Assembly: GCA_963696495.1 (NCBI GenBank) | Contig: CAVOKJ010000002.1 | Span: 1,364,001-1,428,000, forward strand | DNA from: Bog-756 sp963696495 | Lineage (GTDB): Bacteria > Actinomycetota > Acidimicrobiia > Acidimicrobiales > RAAP-2 | Direction of reading: 5' to 3' | DNA: 64,000 nt | Shown: one piece after another, positions 42,574-49,946 of the stretch | Numbering within the stretch: position 1 is the first letter of the stretch | Layout: each line of letters opens with the position of its first letter | Translations under genes and position numbers: made by a program | Notes under the pieces: generated by a model | What the model was told of the DNA's origin: nothing | What the model saw: the letters and a program-made list of their open reading frames with translations, nothing else | Database searches by the model: none

Positions 42574-43497
42574 ATGCGTCTGGTGGTGGCGCTCGGTGGC
42601 AATGCCCTCCTCGAGAGGGGTGAGGTCCCCGAGGTCGAGATCCAAGAGCAGCATGTCGCCGTCGCCGTGCAGGCGTTGGCCCCGCTGGCGCGCGACCACA
42701 GTCTGGTCATCACCCACGGGAACGGGCCACAGGTCGGGCTGCTGGCCCTCGAGAGCGCCCGCGATCCCGCCCTCCCCCGTCCCTACTCCTTCGACGTGCT
42801 GGGAGCCCAGACCCAGGGGATGATCGGTTACTTCCTGCTCCAGGGTTTCGAGAACGCACTCCCCGGCCGACAGGTGGTGAGCCTGGTCTGCCAGACGCTC
42901 GTCGACCCGGCCGATCCCGCGTTCGAGCGACCGACCAAGTTCGTCGGACCGGTCTACAAGGAGGAAGAGGCGCACCGTATCGGCCGGCTGCGGGGGTGGA
43001 CGATCGGCCGGGACGGCCCCGCCTGGCGGAGAGTGGTCCCTTCCCCCGAGCCACAGGCTCCGGTGGAACTGGACACCGTCGGCATGCTGGCCGACGCCGG
43101 CGCCATCGTGATCTGCTCAGGAGGGGGAGGCATCCCGGTCAGCCGGGGTGAGGACGGAAGGCTCCACGGCGTCGAGGCGGTCATCGACAAGGATCTCACC
43201 GCATCGTTGCTGGCCCGGGAGCTGGGAGCCGACGCGCTGCTGCTGCTCACCGACGTGGCCAACCTCCAGCTGGGCTTCGGCACGGCCGAGGCCCGACCGG
43301 TCGGCCACACCTCACCGGAGGCCCTCCGAGCCGAGTCGTTCCCCACCGGCTCCATGGGCCCGAAGGTCGATGCCGCCTGCCGCTTCGTGGAGGCGACGGG
43401 CCGACGGGCGATGATCGGGCGCCTGGCTGATGCCGCCGCCCTGCTCGGGGGAACAGTGGGGACGACGATCGAACCGATGGGTAGAGCGGCCACATGA
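42574..43497 (+). CDS. arcC: Carbamate kinase
   Basis: This amino-acid-kinase-fold enzyme (307 residues) transfers phosphate between carbamoyl phosphate and ADP, giving ATP in arginine fermentation or making carbamoyl phosphate. LVVALGGNALLERGE, the phosphate loop, is followed by VITHGNGPQVGLLALES, KEEEAHRI and CSGGGGIPVS, all carbamate-kinase signatures. DKDLTASLLARELGADALLLLTDV is the nucleotide-binding end. No arcA or arcB is nearby, so the direction of use is unclear. Its place in the low-oxygen island suggests substrate-level ATP formation. Confidence 0.93.
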   Translation: MRLVVALGGNALLERGEVPEVEIQEQHVAVAVQALAPLARDHSLVITHGNGPQVGLLALESARDPALPRPYSFDVLGAQTQGMIGYFLLQGFENALPGRQVVSLVCQTLVDPADPAFERPTKFVGPVYKEEEAHRIGRLRGWTIGRDGPAWRRVVPSPEPQAPVELDTVGMLADAGAIVICSGGGGIPVSRGEDGRLHGVEAVIDKDLTASLLARELGADALLLLTDVANLQLGFGTAEARPVGHTSPEALRAESFPTGSMGPKVDAACRFVEATGRRAMIGRLADAAALLGGTVGTTIEPMGRAAT

Positions 43498-43513
43498 CCC
43501 GAGGAGACGTGGG

Positions 43514-44533
43514 ATGCCAGCAACAGTGATGGAGGCGTGGGCGGTCGACCGTCCCGGACCGATCGACGACCATCCCCTGGCCCGCGTGCAGCGACCGGTC
43601 CCCGAGCCGGGCCCGGGCCAGGTGCGGCTGCGCGTCAGCGCGTGTGGAGTGTGCCGGACCGATCTCCACCTGGCCGAAGGCGACCTCGCCCCCAAGCGTC
43701 CCGGCGTGGTTCCCGGTCACGAGGTGGTGGGCGTGGTCGATCAGCTCGGTCCGGGCTCCGATCGCTTCGTCGTCGGGGCGCGGATCGGTGTGCCGTGGCT
43801 GGCGCGTACCTGCGGCGTCTGCCGGTTCTGCCTCGCCCACCGGGAGAACCTCTGCGTCTCGCCGCTGTTCACCGGCTGGGACCTCGACGGCGGCTACGCC
43901 GACTACGCGGTGGTCCACGAGGACTTCGCCTACGCCATCCCCGAAGGCTTCAGCGACGACGAGGCAGCCCCCCTGCTCTGTGCCGGGATCATCGGCTACC
44001 GGGCCCTCCGCCGGTCCCGGCTGCCCGCCGGAGGCCGGCTGGGCATCTACGGCTTCGGGGGTTCGGCGCACCTGGCCGCCCAGATCGCCATGGCCGAGGG
44101 GGCGCGCGTCCACGTCCTCACACGGGCACCGGCCGCTCGCCGATTGGCCCTGCAGCTCGGGGCGGCCAGCGCCGGCGATGCCGCCGACGCGCCACCCGAG
44201 CCGCTGGATGCCGCCATCCTCTTCGCACCGGTGGGCACGCTGGTGCCCCCGGCGCTCGAGGCCCTGGAGCGCGGGGGAACCCTGGCCATCGCCGGCATCC
44301 ATCTGAGCGACATCCCCCCGCTCAACTACCAACGGCACCTGTTCGAGGAACGCGACCTGTGCAGCGTGACGGCCAACACCCGCCAGGACGGCGAGGAGTT
44401 CCTCGAGGCCGCCGCCCGCATACCGGTGCGGGTGACCACCGTGCCCTACACCATGGACCGCGCCAACCAGGCGCTCAGCGACCTGGCCCACGACCGCTTC
44501 GACGGCGCCGCCGTACTCGTCAACCCCGATTGA
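43514..44533 (+). CDS. Zinc-dependent alcohol dehydrogenase family protein
   Basis: This medium-chain dehydrogenase (339 residues) binds catalytic zinc with SACGVCRTDLH (Cys44, then GHEVVG with His and Glu) and structural zinc with CGVCRFCLAHRENLC, the four-Cys lobe. The NAD-binding GIYGFGGSAHLAAQIA follows. The HTxP-type hydrophobic end matches the subgroup often named zinc-binding alcohol dehydrogenase family protein (TIGR02822-like). It would regenerate NAD under fermentation by reducing aldehydes. GAGGAG lies 7 nt before the ATG at 43514, 16 bp after arcC, suggesting cotranscription. Confidence 0.92.
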   Translation: MPATVMEAWAVDRPGPIDDHPLARVQRPVPEPGPGQVRLRVSACGVCRTDLHLAEGDLAPKRPGVVPGHEVVGVVDQLGPGSDRFVVGARIGVPWLARTCGVCRFCLAHRENLCVSPLFTGWDLDGGYADYAVVHEDFAYAIPEGFSDDEAAPLLCAGIIGYRALRRSRLPAGGRLGIYGFGGSAHLAAQIAMAEGARVHVLTRAPAARRLALQLGAASAGDAADAPPEPLDAAILFAPVGTLVPPALEALERGGTLAIAGIHLSDIPPLNYQRHLFEERDLCSVTANTRQDGEEFLEAAARIPVRVTTVPYTMDRANQALSDLAHDRFDGAAVLVNPD

Positions 44534-44550
44534 CCCCCAGGTGGGCGCCG

Positions 44551-44570
44551 TTTCGGGACTTTCGACCCTA
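44551..44570 (+). promoter_or_regulatory. DosR/DevR-like box upstream of PPOX gene
   Basis: TTTCGGGACTTTCGACCCTA matches the DosR consensus well: TT-S-GGGACT, central TT, and G-N-CCC. It ends 43 bp before the GTG start of the PPOX-like gene. Its core GGGACYTTCGACCCTA is shared, 15 of 16 bases, with the box before cydA. Confidence 0.7.
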
Positions 44571-44613
44571 CTGACGCCGAGTCAGAACCAGCACGCTGAT
44601 CCGGTGATCAAGA

Positions 44614-45012
44614 GTGGGTGAGCAGGGCATCACGATCCTCACGCCGGGGGAGTGCCTCGAACTGCTGGCGCAGGTGACCGTGGGCCGGGTCGGGGTGAGC
44701 ATCGGCGCGCTCCCGGCGATCCTCCCGGTCCACTTCGCCCTGCTCGACGACTCGGTGGTCTTCCGGACCTGGCCGGGCACCAGGCTCGACGCCGCGGCCA
44801 ACGGCGCGGTCGTCGCCTTTCAGGCCGACGCCTTCGAACCGCCGCACCCCCACAGCTGGAGCGTGCTCGTACAGGGGATGACCTCGGAGGTCACCGATCC
44901 TGGCGATCTCGCCGAGGTGGACGGGGCCACGAGGCCCGCCGGGTCCGGCGAGCCGCAGGCCCAGCGCTGGGTGCGGATCAACCCGGGGACACTGAGCGGG
45001 CGCCGGTTCTGA
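44614..45012 (+). CDS. Pyridoxamine 5'-phosphate oxidase (PPOX)-like flavoprotein
   Basis: This 132-residue split-barrel protein has a GTG start. CLELLAQVTVGRVGVSIG, LPAILPVHFALLDDSVVFRT and GTRLDAAANGAVVAFQAD match the small F420- or FMN-binding PPOX group. This group is part of the DosR hypoxia regulon in mycobacteria. Its cofactor and substrate are not known. The DosR-like box 43 bp upstream gives it the same regulatory context as cydA. The stop is followed at 76 bp by a ferritin-like gene. Confidence 0.85.
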   Translation: MGEQGITILTPGECLELLAQVTVGRVGVSIGALPAILPVHFALLDDSVVFRTWPGTRLDAAANGAVVAFQADAFEPPHPHSWSVLVQGMTSEVTDPGDLAEVDGATRPAGSGEPQAQRWVRINPGTLSGRRF

Positions 45013-45088
45013 CGACCGGCACCGAGGCCCCTGGATCCGATATCGGCCCGGATCCGACACGCTCCACGAAGAACACGGCTCCCCTCCG

Positions 45089-45601
45089 ATGCCGGCACCG
45101 TTCGACAATGCCCTGGAGGGACTGCGGCTGGCGGGACTGCGGCTGACGGGGCCGAGCGTCGACACCGAGGACCTCGTCGAGCTCCTGGTCCACCACGGCA
45201 GGGAGGAGGGACGGCTGCTGGCCGAGTACGAGCGGGTCGCCGACGACTCGGCGGACCAGGCCACGCGGGATGTCGTCGGGCTGATCCTGGAGGACGAGCG
45301 TCGTCATCATCGCCTCCTGGCCGAGTTGGCCAACGCCATGGCCTGGGAGGTGGCCACGATCTCGCCGGAGTCGTCCACCCCGGGACTGACCAGGCCGATC
45401 GACGGCGAATTGCTGGCACAGACCCGCCGGTTGCTCCAGGCCGACCGGGCCGACTACCGGAAGCTCCGCACGATCCGCCGACGGTTCCGCACCTACCGGC
45501 GCACCACGCTCTGGGCCCTGGTCATCGACCTCATGCTGGCGGACACCACGAAGCACGCCACGATGCTGCGCTTCCTCGAGCGGCGTCGACGTCCCTGGTA
45601 G
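45089..45601 (+). CDS. Small ferritin-like / helical hypothetical protein
   Basis: This 170-residue all-helical protein has candidate metal-binding pairs: LVHHGREEGRLLAEYE, LEDERRHHRLLAEL and DTTKHATMLRFLE. ExxH and DxxxH patterns in helices suggest a ferritin-like or rubrerythrin-like four-helix bundle. The C-terminus is basic (RIRRRFRTYRRTT and ERRRRPW). No family can be named with certainty. Placed beside the PPOX gene under the DosR-like box, it could be part of the hypoxia response. Confidence 0.6.
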   Translation: MPAPFDNALEGLRLAGLRLTGPSVDTEDLVELLVHHGREEGRLLAEYERVADDSADQATRDVVGLILEDERRHHRLLAELANAMAWEVATISPESSTPGLTRPIDGELLAQTRRLLQADRADYRKLRTIRRRFRTYRRTTLWALVIDLMLADTTKHATMLRFLERRRRPW

Positions 45602-45654
45602 CCGTCCCCTCGACCGCCTGCTCACACCGGGGCGACGGAGGCTCGCTCCTTGCG

Positions 45655-45673
45655 ATTGGCACTGAGTGCCAAT
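45655..45673. promoter_or_regulatory. Perfect palindrome upstream of the mycofactocin-type SDR
   Basis: ATTGGCACT-G-AGTGCCAAT has 9-bp arms round a single G. It is 146 bp upstream of the SDR start and 54 bp after the preceding stop. Dense symmetry and AT-rich core suggest a TetR-type operator. It is not a CIRCE element, whose arms are separated by 9 bp. Confidence 0.75.
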
Positions 45674-45818
45674 ATCATGCGGTGGTCGGTCCCACGACAG
45701 TGGGTAGCAGTCGGGCCGACATCGCCGCATCGTGGAGCCTCGGCTCGGACGTCGACCCTCGGGCAGCGGGCACTGCGTCCTTCCAGCCGCCACGTCGAGA
45801 GTGAGCGATACCCAGGTC

Positions 45819-46628
45819 ATGAGCGAGCGCGTAGCGGGAAAAGTGGCCTTCATCACCGGGGCGGCCCGGGGACAGGGCCGGAGCCACGCCGTCAGGCTGG
45901 CCGAGGAGGGCGCCGACATCATCGCCGTCGACATCCTGGAGGACTACGACTCGGTCGGCTATCCCATGGCGACCGCTGGTGACCTCGACGAGACGGTGGG
46001 CCAGGTCGAGGCGCTGGGACGGCGCATCATCGCCACCAAGGCCGACGTGCGGGACCCCGCCTCGCTCGCCGCAGCCCTGGCCGGGGGGGTCTCGGGCCTG
46101 GGTCACCTGGACGTCGTCTGCGCCAACGCCGGTATCTGCTCCGCGCAGAGCTGGGACGAGGTCACCCCCCAGCTCTGGCAGGACACCCTGGACACCAACC
46201 TCACCGGCGTGTGGAACACGATGGTGGCGGCGGTGCCGCACCTCATCGCCAACGGCGGAGGGTCGATCATCGCCACCAGCTCGGTCGCCGGGATCAAGGG
46301 ACTTCCCTTCGTCTCCCCCTATGCCGCCACCAAGCACGGCATCGTCGGCATCGCCCGCTCGCTGGCCAACGAGCTGGCCCGGCACCACATCAGGGTGAAC
46401 ACGGTCCATCCGACCGGGGTCAACACCCCGATGCTCCTGGGGCTCGGCGGACTCGACCCGCTGATCAGCGACGACCCCGAACTCGGTGGCCTGTTCAAGA
46501 ACACCCTGTCGGTGGCGACGGTGGAGCCGGCGGACGTCAGCGAGGCGGTCCTCTTCCTCGCCTCCGACGAGTCCCGGTACGTGACCGGCCTCGAGTTCAC
46601 CATCGACGCCGGTGCCACCATCCGATGA
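45819..46628 (+). CDS. Mycofactocin-coupled SDR family oxidoreductase
   Basis: This short-chain dehydrogenase has 269 residues. The NAD-binding loop is FITGAARGQGRSHAVRLA and the catalytic SSVAGIKGLPFVSPYAATKHG has Ser, Tyr and Lys. It has the extra loop between strand 2 and helix 3 (DILEDYDSVGYPMATAGDLDE) that marks the mycofactocin-dependent subfamily, in which NAD stays bound and mycofactocin recycles it. It probably oxidises an alcohol. The next gene codes a MftD-like enzyme, but mftA, mftB, mftC, mftE and mftF are absent from the window. Confidence 0.9.
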   Translation: MSERVAGKVAFITGAARGQGRSHAVRLAEEGADIIAVDILEDYDSVGYPMATAGDLDETVGQVEALGRRIIATKADVRDPASLAAALAGGVSGLGHLDVVCANAGICSAQSWDEVTPQLWQDTLDTNLTGVWNTMVAAVPHLIANGGGSIIATSSVAGIKGLPFVSPYAATKHGIVGIARSLANELARHHIRVNTVHPTGVNTPMLLGLGGLDPLISDDPELGGLFKNTLSVATVEPADVSEAVLFLASDESRYVTGLEFTIDAGATIR

Positions 46629-46674
46629 CACCCGCCCGCCGATGACACCCGCCCGCCGATGACACCCGCCCGCC
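46624..46674. repeat. 17-bp tandem repeat, three perfect copies
   Basis: gatgacacccgcccgcc is repeated exactly three times. The first copy contains the SDR stop codon, so the repeats fill the start of the SDR-mftD gap. Confidence 0.92.
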
Positions 46675-46680
46675 GATGGT

Positions 46681-46716
46681 GGTCCCGACGCCGTTCGTGG
46701 TCCCGACGCCGTTCGG
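46681..46716. repeat. 18-bp direct repeat, two copies
   Basis: ggtcccgacgccgttcgt at 46681-46698 and again at 46699-46716 with a change at the last base. It follows the 17-bp repeat array in the 155-bp gap before the mftD-like gene. Confidence 0.88.
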
Positions 46717-46783
46717 CCGATCAGCACCTGCGACGGGACCGGCCCGACGTGGCATTGTTCCCGATGGAGAAAGGCAGTCAGCT

Positions 46784-47983
46784 ATGAGGAACCCGTGGTT
46801 CGAGACGGTGGCGGAAGCACAGCGCCGGGCGAAGCGGCGGCTGCCCAAGTCGGTCTACGCCGCCCTGGTCGCCGGCTCCGAAAAAGGGCTCACCGTCGAC
46901 GACAACGTGGGGGCGTTCGCTGAGCTGGGGGTCGCCCCCCACGTTGCCGGACTGTCGGCCAAGCGCGATCTGGCCACCACGGTGATGGGACAGCCTGTCT
47001 CGTTCCCGGTGCTCATCTCCCCCACCGGCGTCCAGGCCGTGCACCCCGAGGGCGAGGTGGCCGTGGCCCGCGCCGCGGCGGCGCGGGGGACGGTCATGGG
47101 CCTGAGCTGCTTCGCCAGCAAGCCCATCGAGGAGGTGACCGCCGCCAACCCCCAGACGTTCTTCCAGACCTATTGGATCGGCGACAAGGACGAGATGTCC
47201 CAACGGATCGAGCGGGTCCGTGCCGCCGGAGCGGTCGGCCTCATCGCCACGTTCGACTGGTCGTTCTCCAACGGTCGGGACTGGGGGAGCCCGGCCATCC
47301 CCGACCACATCGGCCTGAAGGCGGCGGCGCAGTTCGGCCACGAGGTGCTCCTCCGGCCTCAGTGGCTGCGTGAGTTCGCCCGCACCCTCTCGCTCCCCGA
47401 CCTCACCGTGCCCAATCTGGGCCGGCCCGGCGAGGATCTGCCGGCGTTCTTCGAGGCCTACGGCAGGTGGATGCAGACCCCACCGCCGTCGTGGGACGAC
47501 GTCGACTGGCTCCGCCGGCAGTGGGACGGCCCGTTCATGCTGAAAGGAGTGGTGCGGGTCGACGACGCCAAGCGGGCGGTCGACGTCGGGGTGGACGCCA
47601 TCTCTGTCTCCAACCACGGTGGCAACAACCTCGACGGCACGCCGGCGACGGTCCGGGCCCTCCCCGTCATCGTCGACGCCGTCGGCGACCAGATCGAGGT
47701 CCTCTTGGACGGGGGGGTCCGCCGGGGCAGCGACGTGGCGAAGGCCCTGGCCCTCGGAGCCCGGGCGGTGATGATCGGCCGTGCCTACCTGTGGGGGCTG
47801 GCCGCCAACGGCCAGGCGGGCGTGGAGAACGTCCTCGACATCCTGAGGAGCGGGCTCGACTCGACGGTCCTCGGACTCGGGCACTCGTCGGTCGATGGGC
47901 TGTCACGGGCCGACCTGGTCATCCCGCCCGGCTTCACCCGGACGATGGGGGCAGCGGGGCCAGGGGCCCGGGATCAGCGCTGA
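46784..47983 (+). CDS. mftD: MftD-like FMN-dependent alpha-hydroxy-acid oxidase family protein
   Basis: This FMN enzyme (399 residues) oxidises the cyclic peptide in mycofactocin maturation (pre-mycofactocin synthase). NPWFETVAEAQRRAKRRLPKSVYAALVAGSEKG is the family-specific opening (in parts: NPWFETVAEAQRRAKRRL, then PKSVYAALVAGSEKG). The TIM-barrel core shows KGVVRVDDAKRAVDVGVDAI, SNHGGNNLDGTPATV and the phosphate site DGGVRRGSDVAKALALGARAV. The catalytic His is in SNHGG. The C-terminal ARDQR codons are part of a perfect hairpin. Orphan copies beside mycofactocin-type SDR genes occur in actinobacteria; here the biosynthesis genes would lie elsewhere. Confidence 0.88.
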   Translation: MRNPWFETVAEAQRRAKRRLPKSVYAALVAGSEKGLTVDDNVGAFAELGVAPHVAGLSAKRDLATTVMGQPVSFPVLISPTGVQAVHPEGEVAVARAAAARGTVMGLSCFASKPIEEVTAANPQTFFQTYWIGDKDEMSQRIERVRAAGAVGLIATFDWSFSNGRDWGSPAIPDHIGLKAAAQFGHEVLLRPQWLREFARTLSLPDLTVPNLGRPGEDLPAFFEAYGRWMQTPPPSWDDVDWLRRQWDGPFMLKGVVRVDDAKRAVDVGVDAISVSNHGGNNLDGTPATVRALPVIVDAVGDQIEVLLDGGVRRGSDVAKALALGARAVMIGRAYLWGLAANGQAGVENVLDILRSGLDSTVLGLGHSSVDGLSRADLVIPPGFTRTMGAAGPGARDQR

Positions 47984-47991
47984 TCCCGGGC
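47966..47991. terminator. Palindromic hairpin overlapping the mftD stop codon
   Basis: Arms GCCCGGGATCAGC (47966-47978) and GCTGATCCCGGGC (47979-47991) are perfect complements with no spacer, so a hairpin would have a GCGC tetraloop. The mftD stop TGA lies in the second arm. Confidence 0.65.
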
Positions 47992-48056
47992 ACTCCACGC
48001 CGGCCGGTCGGCTGATCTGACGGGACCCGGTCGGCGCCGTCGGCCCGGGCCGAGGT

Positions 48057-48683
48057 TCAGCGCGGCGAGCCCGTCGGAGCGGTGTGGTCGGTCCACGAGG
48101 CGCCGTCCCAGTAGCGCCACGAGGCGCGGTCGACCGGATCCCCGTACCATCCGGGTGGCACGGTGCCGTGGGCGGGCGGGTGCGGCCGCCTGTCCGGTGC
48201 GATGGGGAGCGCCAGGACGGTGAGGAGCACGGCGAGCGGCAGGATGAACGGGCCGACGGTGAGCATGCCGAGGAGGGCGACGGCTCCGGCACTGGCGGCG
48301 GCGGCCATCCCGGTGACACCGACCCGGGTCGTGCGACGCGCCACCCTCCACAGGAGGCTCGCCGTCGAGACCACGAGCGCCCCGCCCAGCAGGGCGAGGA
48401 TGATCCGCACCGGGCCCGGGTCCATCTGGTAGACGGTCGACGTCGAATGCGTGACCCGGGCGGCGCGGCCCTCGACCAGCGACACGCCCTCCGACGAGTA
48501 CAAGGGCAGCGACACGAGCACCACGGCCAGGGCTCCCCAGGCCACGTAGGCCGCGGCCAGGAGGACCAGACGCACCACGACCTGCCGGGTGCGGCGGTCC
48601 CACCGGTGCGAGACGGCGTCCGGGCCATCGGGTCCCGGCGGTCGTCCGTCGCCGCTGGTCGTTCGCCGGCGATCGGCGTTCAC
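48057..48683 (-). CDS. DUF2510 membrane protein
   Basis: This 208-residue protein starts with GTG overlapping the TetR stop (GTGA). Four hydrophobic segments lie at about 38-60, 90-112, 122-150 and 150-170. The C-terminus is a DUF2510 domain: PPGWYGDPVDRASWRYWDGASWTDHTAP (in parts: PPGWYGDP and WRYWDGASWTDH), a short Trp-rich module common in actinobacterial membrane proteins. Function is unknown. Translational coupling with the TetR gene suggests the regulator may control it. Confidence 0.82.
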   Translation of the reverse strand: MNADRRRTTSGDGRPPGPDGPDAVSHRWDRRTRQVVVRLVLLAAAYVAWGALAVVLVSLPLYSSEGVSLVEGRAARVTHSTSTVYQMDPGPVRIILALLGGALVVSTASLLWRVARRTTRVGVTGMAAAASAGAVALLGMLTVGPFILPLAVLLTVLALPIAPDRRPHPPAHGTVPPGWYGDPVDRASWRYWDGASWTDHTAPTGSPR

Positions 48684-49411
48684 GGCCCTATCCCCGCCGC
48701 TGACCGGTCCTGACCACCTCCGGTTCCGAAACCGGCGAGGAGCGGCACCAGCTCCTCCGCCCTGGCGAAGAGGGCATCGGCCGGTGCCCGGTCCCCGTCG
48801 AGCTGGGTGAGCATCTCCATTCCCAGGTACAGGGCGACGACGGCGAAGGCCACCTCGTCCGCCGGCACGACGGTGCCGAGGGGCGAATCTCCCAGTGCCC
48901 CCGAGATCGCCTCCCGAGCGAACGTCGTCCACGGTTCGATGCGCCGTGCCACCTCTTCGCCCAGGCCGGGCGTCGAGGACGCGCCGGCGATCATGGCGAC
49001 CAGGACGGCCACGTGACCGGCATCGAGGTCCTCGCGGAAGACGGACGCAGCCACGTCGACGAGGTCGGCTGGCGAGGCCACCCCGGCCACCGCCTGCCCG
49101 TAGCGGGCCGAGCGGGCCTGACTCACGGCGTCGAGCGCGGCCAGAAGGAGACCGATCACCGAGCCGAAGTGGTAGAAGACGAGTCCCTGGTTGACCCCGG
49201 CACGGTCGGCGATCACCCGGGCACTGGCTCCGGCAAATCCGCGCTCTTTGAGCGTCTCGATCGCCGCCTCGATCAGTTGCCGGCGGGTCCCGTCACCGCG
49301 CCCCGGCGCCACGGTCACCTCGTGGCCCGCTCCCTCCCCCGGCCCGCCCGCCGCCACTCGCCTCCCGGTCGCCGCCACTCGCCCCTTGCCCGCACCCGCT
49401 GCCCCGGCCAT
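48680..49411 (-). CDS. TetR/AcrR family transcriptional regulator
   Basis: This 243-residue protein has GTRRQLIEAAIETLKERGFAGASARVIADRAGVNQGLVFYHFGS (parts: AGASARVIADRAGVNQGLVF, then YHFGS), a standard TetR HTH, preceded by a 40-residue Gly/Ala-rich leader. GGAGG 7 nt before the ATG supports the start. A palindrome in the promoter (49427-49442) overlaps where autoregulation would act. It is transcribed with the DUF2510 membrane protein and diverges from the YCII gene. Confidence 0.88.
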   Translation of the reverse strand: MAGAAGAGKGRVAATGRRVAAGGPGEGAGHEVTVAPGRGDGTRRQLIEAAIETLKERGFAGASARVIADRAGVNQGLVFYHFGSVIGLLLAALDAVSQARSARYGQAVAGVASPADLVDVAASVFREDLDAGHVAVLVAMIAGASSTPGLGEEVARRIEPWTTFAREAISGALGDSPLGTVVPADEVAFAVVALYLGMEMLTQLDGDRAPADALFARAEELVPLLAGFGTGGGQDRSAAGIGP

Positions 49412-49426
49412 CTTCGTTCCTCCGAT

Positions 49427-49442
49427 TTGAGCGACTGCTCAA
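49427..49442. promoter_or_regulatory. Palindromic operator candidate at the TetR promoter
   Basis: TTGAGC-GACT-GCTCAA has perfect 6-bp arms, 16 bp upstream of the TetR start. It fits self-repression. The divergent YCII gene starts 147 bp on the other side and could share it. Confidence 0.65.
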
Positions 49443-49588
49443 GTATAGGCACACGAGAGCCGACCGGCGTGCCGGTGCCGGACGAAATCGCAATTTCGGC
49501 GCTCCCCCTGTCCCTTTCGGGTCCCGCCGATCGTCTTTACAGTGGACGACGGCGAACGGCGCCGGTCCCCGAGAACCGAGGAGTTGCA

Positions 49589-49933
49589 ATGACCACCTAC
49601 GCGGCCCTGATCTACAGCAAGGACGTCGACTGGACGCTGACCGAGTACGGCGACGAGATGAAGGAGTACGCCGCCTTCGGCGAGGCCGCCGCCGCCGTCA
49701 TCCGCGGCGGGAACGCCCTCTACCCGACGAGCACCGCCACCACCGTGCGCGTCAAGGGTGGCAAGGGTGGGGACGTCGTCACCAGCGACGGGCCCTACGC
49801 CGAGACCAAAGAGGCGCTCACCGGCTTCTACCTCCTGGAGTGCGCCGACCTCGACGAGGCGGTGGCGACCGCGGCCCAGATCCCGGCGGCCTGGGACGGC
49901 GCGGTCGAGGTGCGGCCGGTGATCGACCTCTGA
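49589..49933 (+). CDS. YCII/DGPF-domain protein
   Basis: This 114-residue protein has the YCII-related dimeric alpha/beta barrel. The DGPF-type motif is SDGPYAETKEALTGFYLLEC, with VRPV near the end. Proteins of this class sit next to ECF42 sigma factors, and the next gene is one. Its substrate is unknown. GAGGAG lies at a good distance before the ATG. The gap to the sigma gene is 13 bp. Confidence 0.9.
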   Translation: MTTYAALIYSKDVDWTLTEYGDEMKEYAAFGEAAAAVIRGGNALYPTSTATTVRVKGGKGGDVVTSDGPYAETKEALTGFYLLECADLDEAVATAAQIPAAWDGAVEVRPVIDL

Positions 49934-49946
49934 CGACGGGACTCCG

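Noticed and set aside
45655..45673. CIRCE heat-shock element
   Set aside because: The arms resemble CIRCE superficially, but the spacer is one base, not nine, and no chaperone gene follows.
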